Shown here: positions 46,047 through 53,299 of the stretch, piece after piece
Numbering within the stretch: position 1 is the stretch's first letter
How the letters are laid out: each line of letters begins with the position of its first letter
Source of the DNA: an uncultured Eubacteriales bacterium
GTDB lineage: Bacteria; Bacillota; Clostridia; Christensenellales; CAG-314
Direction: 5' to 3'
Length of the DNA stretch: 53,700 nucleotides
Assembly (NCBI GenBank): GCA_949289125.1
Contig: CASEME010000021.1
Coordinates: 1 to 53,700, forward strand
Position numbers and translations under genes: made by a program
The notes under the pieces: model-generated
Database searches by the model: none
The model's input: only the letters and a program-made list of their open reading frames with translations
Told to the model about the DNA's origin: nothing

Positions 46047-46060
46047 AGGAGAAAAGAACA

Positions 46061-46384
46061 ATGACAAAGTATTTTAGAATTACAGCGTATTATCCCAAAG
46101 ACAATTTTAGCTTTATAGCAGACAGTAACGGAATGTTCGAGCAAATGTGGCAATTCAGTGCATTTATGGTTAATAAAGGTGTCAAGATATTAGAAGTAGC
46201 CGAGCTTGACAAGACAATAGATATTAACATAGGCACTATTGATATTGACACTAACAATGTAGTAGTGCGAGTATTTCAAGACGATATGCCTGAGTACATA
46301 ACGCAAGAATACAACGGCAATACCTACAAAGCAATAAAAGTAAAAGACAAAATTTACATACCAAATAAAACTAAAAATGCATAA
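46061..46384 (+). CDS. Small accessory protein, unknown
   Basis: A 107-aa protein with an AAAGGAG ribosome site. It is predicted alpha/beta (FRITAYYPKDNFSFIADSNG, VVVRVFQDDMPEYI). Proteins with the opening FRITAYxP occur beside PcfJ in similar blocks, but I cannot assign a function. Last gene of the block, followed by a terminator. Confidence 0.55.
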   Translation: MTKYFRITAYYPKDNFSFIADSNGMFEQMWQFSAFMVNKGVKILEVAELDKTIDINIGTIDIDTNNVVVRVFQDDMPEYITQEYNGNTYKAIKVKDKIYIPNKTKNA

Positions 46385-46390
46385 AACAAA

Positions 46391-46446
46391 AAGGGTTAGA
46401 TTAGTAGTCAAGTACATTGACGAAAATCTAGCCCTTACTTTATTTT
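46391..46446 (+). terminator. Terminator of the PcfK/PcfJ block
   Basis: AAGGGTTAGATT (46391-46402) pairs with AATCTAGCCCTT (46425-46436), one G-T pair, then ACTTTATTTT. Confidence 0.75.
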
Positions 46447-46488
46447 AACAAAAAATAAAGCAATATTAGATAAGTTTAGGAGAAAGAT

Positions 46489-46581
46489 ATGACAGATAAA
46501 TTAATATTAAATATTTTTGATATAAAACTATTTGGTTTATTTATAATACAATTTCGTGTTTTTTTGTGGACACAAAATTAA
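46489..46581 (+). CDS. Possible 30-aa hydrophobic peptide
   Basis: An ORF of 30 codons with a strong TAGGAGAAAGAT ribosome site. The product is AT-coded and hydrophobic in the middle (DIKLFGLFIIQFRVFLW). It could be a small membrane peptide or the cut-off start of a lost gene. No homologue is recognised. It lies between the block terminator and the hlyD promoter. Confidence 0.3.
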   Translation: MTDKLILNIFDIKLFGLFIIQFRVFLWTQN

Positions 46582-46615
46582 CTTATATTTTAATATCATT
46601 TTTTTAAAAGTTGAA

Positions 46616-46649
46616 TTGACTTTGGTTACTTTTATTGGTAAAATTTACC
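46616..46649 (+). promoter_or_regulatory. hlyD-like promoter with palindromic operator
   Basis: TTGACT (46616-46621), 17 bp and TAAAAT (46639-46644). The 13-bp palindrome GGTAAAATTTACC (46637-46649) overlaps the -10 box. The same palindrome recurs in the promoter at 50282. Confidence 0.65.
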
Positions 46650-46704
46650 CATATGTTATTTTATTATTATGCATTTTAACTTTTGAATGCAACAAGGTGA
46701 TTGC

Positions 46705-47874
46705 ATGGCAAAAATTTATACTTTTCCCGAACTAAAAGAAAGCAAACTTATTTACGACAGAAAAACGCCGTCATTTGGAGTAATTATGACTTTGATGACG
46801 CTAATTTTTTTGATAGCGGCAATAGTGTGGGCTGCTTTGTCTGTCAAAACTTATGTTGTCAAGGCGACGGGTCTTGTAACTGACGAAAACAAACTCAACA
46901 TTATGAATACCGTCTCTGCCGAAGTAAAAACTATCAATGTAGTAGAAGGACAGACTGTCAAGCAGGGTGATATATTGTTGACTTTGGACGGCTATCAAGT
47001 AGAATTGCAAATACAGCAACTTTCTGCAATGGTGGAGTTGTACCAAACTCGTGCTCATAACACCAACAAACTTGTAGCCTTTGTCAACGGTTATTTGTTG
47101 GACGACGCAACCACACAAGTCAATCCATTTGATGCAGACGATCCGTCAACATCAAAACTATACGCAGACGCAGAAACATTTATCAGTTATGTAAAAAGTC
47201 AACAAGAGGCAGCTTCCGGTAATCAAGGTGGTACAACGCCTGATGAAGGTGGAACGGACGGCGGTACCGATGGTGGCACAGAGACAGAACCATTTACACA
47301 GGAAAAGTTAGACGAGGTAAAGGGACAATATCTTTCTCAACAGGGTATATACTCGTCATTGGACGAATATATGGCGCAAGTTACTCAATACAACAGTCAA
47401 ATTGCCATGTATAGCGACAGTTTGGAGCAATACACTGTGCGTGCAACACAAGACGGTGTAATACATCTTACGGCAGGTCTTACTGTTGGTACAATGTTGC
47501 AAGCAGGCACATTGTTGGGCAATATCACAAGTGGCAATCAGGACAATTTGCAATTCGATACAACGGTAAGTGCAACGGACAGAAGTAAGCTAACTGTTGG
47601 TAGTACTGTAGAAATAGCTGTAGGCGGTGTTATGCAAACAGACTATGGCGTGTTGACAGGCAAAGTAACGGCAATATCAACCGATAGCACTCAGACTGAG
47701 GACGGCAATGTGTATTACGTTGTCACAGTACGTCCCGACAGTACTCAGTTGACAGACAAAAAAGGCAACAAAGTCAACCTTACAGTCGGTATGATAGGGG
47801 AAGTGCGTATCAAGTACGACCAGACTACTTGGCTCAATTGGATGATAGAACAGATAGGTATAAAGTTTAACTAA
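46705..47874 (+). CDS. HlyD-family bacteriocin secretion accessory protein
   Basis: A 389-aa periplasmic-adaptor-like protein that links an ABC exporter to the outside. One membrane segment (~24-45) is followed by the biotinyl-lipoyl hinge (NTVSAEVKTINVVEGQTVKQGD), a coiled-coil arm, an acidic Gly-Thr-Asp linker with GGTD repeats (~175-200), then the second lipoyl half (TVRATQDGVIHLTAG) and a beta-barrel domain. The ATG at 46705 has AAGGTGA upstream; an in-frame ATG 18 bases earlier precedes that site. Codon use is like the backbone, unlike the AT-rich flanks. Its ABC partner survives only as a fragment at 50341. Confidence 0.82.
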   Translation: MAKIYTFPELKESKLIYDRKTPSFGVIMTLMTLIFLIAAIVWAALSVKTYVVKATGLVTDENKLNIMNTVSAEVKTINVVEGQTVKQGDILLTLDGYQVELQIQQLSAMVELYQTRAHNTNKLVAFVNGYLLDDATTQVNPFDADDPSTSKLYADAETFISYVKSQQEAASGNQGGTTPDEGGTDGGTDGGTETEPFTQEKLDEVKGQYLSQQGIYSSLDEYMAQVTQYNSQIAMYSDSLEQYTVRATQDGVIHLTAGLTVGTMLQAGTLLGNITSGNQDNLQFDTTVSATDRSKLTVGSTVEIAVGGVMQTDYGVLTGKVTAISTDSTQTEDGNVYYVVTVRPDSTQLTDKKGNKVNLTVGMIGEVRIKYDQTTWLNWMIEQIGIKFN

Positions 47875-47892
47875 CCATACGGAGGGAGAAAT

Positions 47893-48369
47893 ATGCCGCA
47901 AATAGAAATGCGCGAAGGCAAAGTGCTCAAACTTATCAATGTCTTGTCACGCAAAGTACCGTCAGAAGAATTATTGCATCAAGATAAGTACATCAGCATG
48001 ATGATGACATGGCTCAAAGCAAAAGGCTATCAAACAATGGGACCGCTTATTATGTACAGTTCGGGCGTAAAAGGCGTCAATGCAGAAGGCGTACCGGATA
48101 TTGATACACGCATAATGGTGCAGTTGCAAAATAGTCACATTAGGTTAGAATTACCCTACAAATTTGAACAAGAGCTGAGGGTGACAGATTGTTTGCTTGC
48201 AAGGTTCAATGATCATCCCGATAAGTTGCAATTTGCAACTAACAAATTGACCTTATATGCGTACGAACACGATATAGAGCTTACGGGTGAAACATATATG
48301 GTATTGTTGGAGCAACAAGCGGACAAGCTGTTAGCAGACGTCTTTATGCCGACAAAAACAACTAACTAA
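47893..48369 (+). CDS. Bacteriocin-operon protein of unknown function, GyrI/DUF5085-like
   Basis: A 158-aa soluble protein 18 nt after hlyD, with a GGAGGGAG ribosome site. The pattern (a helix with RKVPSEELLHQ, then KGYQTMGPLIMYSSG and PDIDTRIMVQL) resembles GyrI-like small-molecule-binding or DUF5085 proteins. There is no DNA-binding domain, so it is not an evident regulator. Being in the hlyD operon suggests a role in export or self-protection. The family call is tentative. Confidence 0.5.
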   Translation: MPQIEMREGKVLKLINVLSRKVPSEELLHQDKYISMMMTWLKAKGYQTMGPLIMYSSGVKGVNAEGVPDIDTRIMVQLQNSHIRLELPYKFEQELRVTDCLLARFNDHPDKLQFATNKLTLYAYEHDIELTGETYMVLLEQQADKLLADVFMPTKTTN

Positions 48370-48431
48370 AATATTCCGTAACTTTTTGAGGGATAAATAA
48401 AGACATTTTGGGGAGGGAGTGTTTTGGCAAA

Positions 48432-48489
48432 TCAACAAAAAAGTATCCAGTGGGTGCATTGTCCGTATAGGACAAACGGTATTCAATAA
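48432..48489 (+). pseudogene. Short remnant resembling a Cys-rich KTR-domain gene start
   Basis: A TTG near 48424 after GGGAGGGA opens about 21 codons (QQKSIQWVHCPYRTNGIQ) and then stops. The start resembles the N-terminus of Cys-rich KTR proteins of conjugative elements (W.xCPxCGxKTRIQI), with the Cys-Gly-Asn-Lys part damaged. The comparison is from memory. Confidence 0.25.
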
Positions 48490-48527
48490 GTCACACAAAT
48501 AAAGCATATAGGGTAGTAAAACAGTTT

Positions 48528-48727
48528 GTATGACTATACATTGCTCAGACGGGGTTTTGCTGCATAGCAAAAACATCAACAAGTGTAAGTGCTACTTGAC
48601 AACAAAAGCACAAAAATAATATAATAAATGAGAAGAATTATGACAAACGCATTGGAAATGAAAAAAAAGCAACTTGGTATTGCCTACTACATACTACGAA
48701 CTCGACAGAGAGGAGATGAGTTATGTA
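48528..48727 (+). repeat. Direct repeat, copy 1 (promoter plus GG-leader)
   Basis: About 200 bases nearly identical to 50511-50709. It includes an inverted repeat TTTTGCT/AGCAAAA (48555-48572), promoter TTGACA-18-TATAAT, and the coding start of a double-glycine leader. Copy 1 has one extra A in the A8 tract at 48661-48668. A more diverged echo of its first ~35 bases is visible near 50185-50222. Confidence 0.9.
48596..48625 (+). promoter_or_regulatory. Consensus promoter of precursor gene 1
   Basis: TTGACA (48596-48601), 18 bp and TATAAT (48620-48625). The inverted repeat TTTTGCT/AGCAAAA (48555-48572) lies 24 bases upstream and is a candidate activator site. Confidence 0.75.
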
Positions 48728-49036
48728 ACTGGCGGATGGAAGGAATATTATGGTTGGGATGCAATTACACAAATATCTTATATGATTGGAGCCACATATA
48801 CTTTTGTACAAACAGCCATTGGCGTTATTGCAGCAGCTACCGCTTGTGGGGCAACAGGTGGTGGAGCTGCTGTTGGAATTTTGTTAGCTCTTGGTGGGTC
48901 AGTGATTTTAGCTGCTGGCGGGTTTAATGCAGCAGTAGCGGCAACTGCTATCATGTTGTTTTTGAGAGATGGTGGGTTTCGTGCAACTTCGTATGGTTTC
49001 TTGTTTTGGAGTGTATATTTAGTGGAGGCATTATGA
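48640..49036 (+). pseudogene. Double-glycine-leader bacteriocin precursor 1, frameshifted at A8
   Basis: From the ATG at 48640 the frame reads MTNALEMKKK and then leaves the leader frame because of eight A at 48661-48668. With seven A it would read MKKSNLVLPTTYYELDREEM and on to SYVTGG. The core after GG (~100 aa) is in the frame ending at 49036: it is hydrophobic and Gly/Ala-rich (GAVGILLALGGS-like stretches with GxxxG patterns, two or three membrane spans). It may be an inactive allele, a slippage-expressed gene, or start at a TTG at 48674. Its stop overlaps the next gene. Confidence 0.6.
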
Positions 49037-49377
49037 AAAAACAGAAGAATCAAATAGTTTTAGCTATATTGCTTAACTTAACGTTATTCTTGGTGTGTGG
49101 AGTAATTGCTTTTTTAGTAGACAGATTTGTAGAAACATCAAAGGTAAAAGCTATTATTGTATGGGTTGTGGTCTTATTAATGATTGCTGGAGGAGTTCTA
49201 CTAAATTTTCTAATGTTTAAAAAATATAAGATAATAACACGGACTGAACAAGAAGAAAGTACCTTAACAGATAAGAGAAATACGAAAACGAAAAAGATAA
49301 TAATAGTCTATATAACTATGGGATGCATAGCATTTTTTGCGGGTTTAGGATATGGCCTTTATTTGATGCTTGCGTAA
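49033..49377 (+). CDS. Small membrane protein, candidate immunity protein
   Basis: A 114-aa protein with GTGGAGG before the ATG. Three hydrophobic segments (~8-30, ~40-60, ~92-113) and a basic/acidic loop between the second and third. It directly follows and overlaps precursor 1 (ATGA), the usual place for a bacteriocin immunity gene. I do not recognise the family; the role is inferred from position. Confidence 0.5.
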   Translation: MKKQKNQIVLAILLNLTLFLVCGVIAFLVDRFVETSKVKAIIVWVVVLLMIAGGVLLNFLMFKKYKIITRTEQEESTLTDKRNTKTKKIIIVYITMGCIAFFAGLGYGLYLMLA

Positions 49378-49386
49378 AAAAAGTTC

Positions 49387-49686
49387 TTGTTACTTTTTGC
49401 GTACTACTACGAGCTCGACAGAGAAGAAATGTCTTATGTTGAAGGTGGAGTTTCGGTTGCGACTTATTGGTGGGGAACAAGGATACATCTTACTTATGAA
49501 GAGGCGGATGAATTAGCGTACCGATTGACAAATTTGTATGATATTACAACTGTAGTATCTGGACTTATACCAGAACCAACAGTGTCTAAAATCATTATGG
49601 TAATGGCTTATGTAAACTCATATGCTTTGAAGTCTGCATTTAGACGATGCAATGGTGATAAAGGTATAAATATTGATTTGAACTGA
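49387..49686 (+). CDS. Double-glycine-leader bacteriocin-like precursor 2
   Basis: A 99-aa ORF. The N-terminus YYELDREEMSYVEGG is the same leader as precursors 1 and 3, ending at GG (~residue 21). The core VSVATYWWGTRIHLTYEEAD... has the Trp-Trp-Gly and NGDKGINIDLN endings seen in some unclassified Firmicute bacteriocin-like peptides (memory only). It begins at a TTG with no ribosome site; the leader's usual MTNALEM start is missing, and the previous gene's stop (TAA) is just upstream in frame. It may be a recombined or coupled gene. Confidence 0.5.
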   Translation: MLLFAYYYELDREEMSYVEGGVSVATYWWGTRIHLTYEEADELAYRLTNLYDITTVVSGLIPEPTVSKIIMVMAYVNSYALKSAFRRCNGDKGINIDLN

Positions 49687-49763
49687 TGCATTATTTAGCA
49701 TTTATTGGTGGTGGATTGGGACTGAGTGGAGTTGTTATATCCTCTGCTATAAAGCGTGCTTAG
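49686..49763 (+). CDS. 25-aa Gly-rich hydrophobic peptide
   Basis: The ATG overlaps the stop of precursor 2 (TGATG). The product (MHYLAFIGGGLGLSGVVISS...) is a single hydrophobic helix with GxxxG-type spacing and a KR end. It has no own ribosome site, so it would rely on coupled translation. It could be a second component of a two-peptide bacteriocin or chance. Confidence 0.35.
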   Translation: MHYLAFIGGGLGLSGVVISSAIKRA

Positions 49764-49775
49764 TGTGAGGTAAGT

Positions 49776-50003
49776 ATGAAAAAGAGCAAGAAAATATTAC
49801 TAATAGTAGGCATAGTGTTACTTGTAATAAAAATTAGTTTAGGAAACGCATATTTTATTACTGATAATTATGACCTTAGAATTGCTTCTGATATGTTAAA
49901 TTGGCCATTTTGGATTGTTATGTTTATTGCAGTGTTTTTGCCGAACAAACCAAAACAAAATGGTGAACAAAAAAATGACAACGATAATTCTAAAAATAAT
50001 TAA
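49776..50003 (+). CDS. Small two-span membrane protein, candidate immunity protein
   Basis: 75 aa with a GTGAGGT ribosome site. Hydrophobic segments KILLIVGIVLLVIKI (~6-20) and PFWIVMFIAVFLP (~44-56), then a polar Asn/Asp/Lys tail. It lies downstream of precursor 2 and the 25-aa ORF, ending at a strong terminator. Immunity is inferred from location and size only. Confidence 0.5.
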   Translation: MKKSKKILLIVGIVLLVIKISLGNAYFITDNYDLRIASDMLNWPFWIVMFIAVFLPNKPKQNGEQKNDNDNSKNN

Positions 50004-50056
50004 CAAGGTTTATATTTTGTAAATTCTGAGTTTGCAAAATTTATTCAGATGTTTAG

Positions 50057-50092
50057 GGTGCTGTTATCTTCAAAATAACAGCACCTATTTTT
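50057..50092 (+). terminator. Terminator of the precursor 1-2 unit
   Basis: GGTGCTGTTAT pairs with ATAACAGCACC (11 bp), then TATTTTT. Confidence 0.9.
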
Positions 50093-50260
50093 GTATTAAA
50101 TTGCATTTTAGTGCGGTAATTATGTGTTTTAAGTAAATTTAATCTTCATTTGAACAAACAAAGCAAATAGTGTAGTATACAAAGTATATTACGATACATT
50201 GCCCGGGGAGGATTTTGTTGTGAAACATAAAATATAGTTCCAAAAATAATAGTTTATATA

Positions 50261-50327
50261 TTGAATTTGTATCAAAATTGTGGTAAAATTTACCTATACT
50301 TATTTTCGTTTTTAGGTAAATTTTACT
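50261..50327 (+). promoter_or_regulatory. Exporter-remnant promoter with two palindromic operators
   Basis: TTGAAT (50261-50266), 17 bp and TAAAAT (50284-50289). GGTAAAATTTACC (50282-50294) overlaps the -10 box exactly as in the hlyD promoter, and AGTAAAATTTACC lies on the other strand at 50315-50327. Confidence 0.65.
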
Positions 50328-50340
50328 ATTTGAGGTTATT

Positions 50341-50448
50341 ATGTCAAAGTTCAAATGTGTAAGACAGCACGACATCACCGACTGCGGTGCGGCGTGCGTT
50401 GATAGGGGGTGTTTGCAGTACGTCAAACATTGTGCGTTTACAAATTGA
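50341..50448 (+). pseudogene. Truncated C39-peptidase ABC exporter (first ~20 codons)
   Basis: GAGGT and the ATG are intact. The first 20 residues, MSKFKCVRQHDITDCGAACV, are the N-terminus of a bacteriocin ABC transporter with the C39 peptidase active Cys (DCGAAC). The sequence then diverges (DRGCLQY...) and stops at codon 36. The remaining ~700 codons (peptidase, membrane and ATPase domains) are missing. The junction lies near 50400. Codon use matches the hlyD gene, its expected partner. Confidence 0.8.
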
Positions 50449-50510
50449 TTAAGTTGTATTGATGTAAGTATTTTTTTGATTTAAGTCATAAAAACTATTA
50501 AATATTATAA

Positions 50511-50709
50511 GTATGACTATACATTGCTCAGACGGGGTTTTGCTGCATAGCAAAAACATCAACAAGTGTAAGTGCTACTTGACAACAAAAGCACAAAAAT
50601 AATATAATAAATGAGAAGAATTATGACAAACGCATTAGAAATGAGAAAAACCAACTTGGTATTGCCTACTACATACTACGAACTCGACAGAGAAGAGATG
50701 TCTTATGTA
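50511..50709 (+). repeat. Direct repeat, copy 2 (promoter plus GG-leader)
   Basis: Nearly identical to 48528-48727; includes the same inverted repeat (50538-50555), promoter and leader start. It lacks the extra A. Confidence 0.9.
50579..50608 (+). promoter_or_regulatory. Consensus promoter of precursor gene 3
   Basis: TTGACA (50579-50584), 18 bp and TATAAT (50603-50608). The transcript should start near 50615, so the ATG at 50623 (weak AGAAG before it) is the likely start, not the ATG at 50611. Confidence 0.75.
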
Positions 50710-51090
50710 GATGGGGGTATTTTTATTGGTTTTAGTGCTAGTAGAGAGAATTGTATAGCTTTATTTAATTCAATATCGAACTCCGTAGCATGTAGAGCAA
50801 TAACGGGGACAACTTTGCTCAGTACATTAATGACTGCAACGAAAGCTTGCTTCCCTGCTGTTTATGGAAATGTGCTTGGAATCTTAAGTGCAGCGTGGGG
50901 TAAATTTTGTTCTTTATTTACGTCGGGCGGTCCTGCAGGTTGGATTATAGGAGGAATTATTGCAGTTGCGGGGTTAGCTGCAATAAGTTATGTTGCGGGT
51001 ATGATTGTATGCGGCGCTATGGGTAATGGGTTTAAGATTGGTCTTGAAATTGGTTGGTTTAAAGTAAACACGGTTTGCACATTTATTTGA
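50623..51090 (+). CDS. Double-glycine-leader bacteriocin-like precursor 3
   Basis: A 155-aa ORF. The leader runs from MTNALEMRKTNLVLPTTYYE through LDREEMSYVDGG, with cleavage expected after GG (~residue 33). The core of ~122 aa is unusually long for a class II bacteriocin. It holds several Cys and a Gly/Ala-rich C-terminal half with a strong helix (GPAGWIIGGIIAVAGLAAIS). The leader is intact here, unlike copy 1. Export would need a C39 ABC transporter, which is broken locally. A four-span membrane gene follows directly. Confidence 0.65.
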   Translation: MTNALEMRKTNLVLPTTYYELDREEMSYVDGGIFIGFSASRENCIALFNSISNSVACRAITGTTLLSTLMTATKACFPAVYGNVLGILSAAWGKFCSLFTSGGPAGWIIGGIIAVAGLAAISYVAGMIVCGAMGNGFKIGLEIGWFKVNTVCTFI

Positions 51091-51092
51091 GT

Positions 51093-51554
51093 ATGAAAAA
51101 TGAAATTAAAATATATAAGCCAGAAAAACTACTTCCATGGATTGGTGCACCTTTCATGTCGGCATGGATATTGGAATGGATTATTTTATTGATTGGATTT
51201 ACACCTTATTTGCTCTTCATCAATTACTTGATTGAGGTGTTATTCCTATCCTTATTTTTCATTTCGTACAGGAATAAATATAAATGGTATAAGGATGAGC
51301 CAAATTTAAAGATTACTAAATACTTTTGGGTGGAAATGGCTGTCCATATTTTGTTTATTATAGGTGCTGTTGTGCAATCCGCATTAAACGTTTGGATAGA
51401 AATAAATCAATCAGGCCTAAATTATAGACATGAATTTTTCTTTGTCAGTTTTATGATCTTAGCATTACATGTTGTTTATATGTGTGTTGATTATTATATA
51501 ACAGAAAAAGCTGCTATAATCAAAAGTTGTAAAACGATGAAAAAAGATGATTAG
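51093..51554 (+). CDS. Four-span membrane protein, candidate immunity protein for precursor 3
   Basis: A 153-aa protein starting 2 bases after precursor 3, with no own ribosome site, so probably translated by coupling. Four hydrophobic segments (~17-36, ~38-58, ~84-106, ~120-140). No family recognised. Its position and topology resemble bacteriocin immunity proteins; this is inference. Confidence 0.5.
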   Translation: MKNEIKIYKPEKLLPWIGAPFMSAWILEWIILLIGFTPYLLFINYLIEVLFLSLFFISYRNKYKWYKDEPNLKITKYFWVEMAVHILFIIGAVVQSALNVWIEINQSGLNYRHEFFFVSFMILALHVVYMCVDYYITEKAAIIKSCKTMKKDD

Positions 51555-51715
51555 TGCTCAACATGTAAATAATTTGTGTCTAAGTATAATTTATACTAGA
51601 TGTTTACGATATATTTGTTTATATATGCTTTGAGTTATTCTTTATATTAGTAAAATTGTCTATCTTAATGACAATTTTCTTTCTATTATGAAAAATAACA
51701 TTGTCAAAAATATAA

Positions 51716-52705
51716 TATGTAGACGGCGATGGAGATTTACAAACAATAGATACACAGGACATACTTGATCGATACGAGGCAGAAGCACACAAAAACGATG
51801 TGACTTTCTTGCAAGTACTCAACTATGTAATAATAGGTGCACAGATTGTTGTAGGAGCAATCTTGTGCTGTGTTCCTGGCGGACAAGGTATAGGAATACC
51901 TCTGTATCTTAGTGGAGCTTTGGGACTGATTGCAGAGGTATGTGCCCCATACATACAACAACTCTTCCTTGGTTTGGACACAATAACTAATGGCTATGGG
52001 GCTATGGCTATAGGCTTCAGGTTGATTTCCAAATGGCCTGCTGGCACTATTGCTGGCATAGTGTGCATTGCTATAGGTGCGGCAACTGCATTTGTAGGGT
52101 TCAATGACGTTACAGAAGGTATTTTGGGCGATAACCTAATCAAAGATGTTTGGGGAATGAGCGAAGATTCTTACCAGACTTTATCGTTTGCATTAAATGT
52201 ACTATCAACCGTTGCAACTATCACAGGTAATGTATTAAACTCGAGCCTTACCTCAAAACCAATTAAGCCTAACAAAGTCCCAGATGGAACTGCTCAACCT
52301 AAACCTATAAAGCAAACCGATGTTACTACCGATGCTGTTAAAACTGGTAAGGGAGTTAATAATCCTAAAGTTAAAGACGCTGCAATGAACGGACAAAAAG
52401 CGCATGCTTATGCTCGCGAACATTCTTTTGAGATATATGGTATTGCAAAAGAAGATACAGAAAAAACTATAAAAAATACAATAACTGGTAAAAAATACGG
52501 CCGTGCAGATGCTATAGATTTTGACAATAAGATAATTTATGAGTTAAAACCTAACAATCCTAAAGCTATTGAAAGAGCAAAAAAACAACTGAAAAGATAT
52601 ATAGAAGGAGTAGCAGATGTTTATAAATTGCAATGCACGGGTAAAATTGTCACTTATGACATAGTGGATGGTCAATTTATATTTAAAATAATAGAATTAA
52701 TATAA
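51716..52705 (+). pseudogene. 5'-truncated polymorphic toxin with PD-(D/E)XK-type nuclease tail
   Basis: The frame opens after a stop near 51713, with no ATG or ribosome site. Residues begin YVDGDGDLQTIDTQDILDRY, an EF-hand/dockerin-like loop that looks like the middle of a protein; a GTG at 51800 is the first possible start. A Gly/Ala-rich hydrophobic pretoxin part (~30-160) follows, then a Lys/Pro linker, then a ~110-residue tail with HAYAREHSFEIYG, RADAIDFDNKIIYELKPNN and KRYIEGV. The D...ExK spacing (DFDNKIIYELK) fits a restriction-endonuclease-fold toxin (Tox-REase type). An immunity gene follows. This looks like an orphan toxin tip left by recombination. Confidence 0.65.
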
Positions 52706-52718
52706 ACGGAGGAAAAAT

Positions 52719-53243
52719 ATGCAAGAATATAGTAGACCTCAAATACCTGAGGCACAATTAGTAAAAGAATTGAACAAGATACTGAAAGCAAATGGATATG
52801 CTCGTGTAGGGCGAAAAAAAGAGTGGAGTAAACAAATTGAAACAGGTTTTGTGTTGCGGTTTTTAGTTCAAGGTTCTCGTTGGGATAAAGATGATTATGA
52901 TGTACGAATTGGCGTATCAATCGTTGGTGTACAACCGTGTGATAATAGTCCTAATGGTCAATTTGAAAAACAACTTAATGTGTTTTCTTCTGAACAAGTT
53001 TATAATGATGCAGTTAAGTTTTTTGACGAGTGGACCGATATAATGTTGGTAAGAGAAAGAGTGCAAGCCATTAAAGAATGGCGAGATAGAAATCCCGCAG
53101 AATATTTGTGGACTTTACCAAGAGAAAAACGAGAGAAACCACCTTTTAAAGTGCCTATACAGGAGCCGGCTGTATGCGATTATGTGCTGTCTCCAAAATA
53201 TTTAGAAGACCGAAAGCAATTTTTAAAACAAAATGATTTTTAG
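52719..53243 (+). CDS. Probable immunity protein for the preceding toxin
   Basis: A 174-aa soluble acidic/aromatic protein with ACGGAGG before the ATG, 13 nt after the toxin fragment. It is predicted alpha/beta (LVKELNKILKANGYARVGR, GFVLRFLVQGSRWDKDDYDVRIGVSI). It resembles DUF4304-type immunity-like proteins in pattern only. Position directly after a nuclease toxin tail is the main evidence. Confidence 0.55.
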   Translation: MQEYSRPQIPEAQLVKELNKILKANGYARVGRKKEWSKQIETGFVLRFLVQGSRWDKDDYDVRIGVSIVGVQPCDNSPNGQFEKQLNVFSSEQVYNDAVKFFDEWTDIMLVRERVQAIKEWRDRNPAEYLWTLPREKREKPPFKVPIQEPAVCDYVLSPKYLEDRKQFLKQNDF

Positions 53244-53299
53244 TTCGCATATTTCTACAAGTTATGTGGACAATATTAAACTACAAAAGGGGAAGAGAT

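Noticed and set aside
42625..46384. Stop-codon reassignment in the AT-rich block
   Set aside because: TAA, TAG and TGA all serve as plain terminal stops in this block, so the two internal TAA codons are better explained by mutation, though read-through is listed as a finding.
48528..50709. CRISPR-like array
   Set aside because: There are only two long repeat copies ~2 kb apart with genes between; no short regularly spaced repeats occur anywhere in the window.
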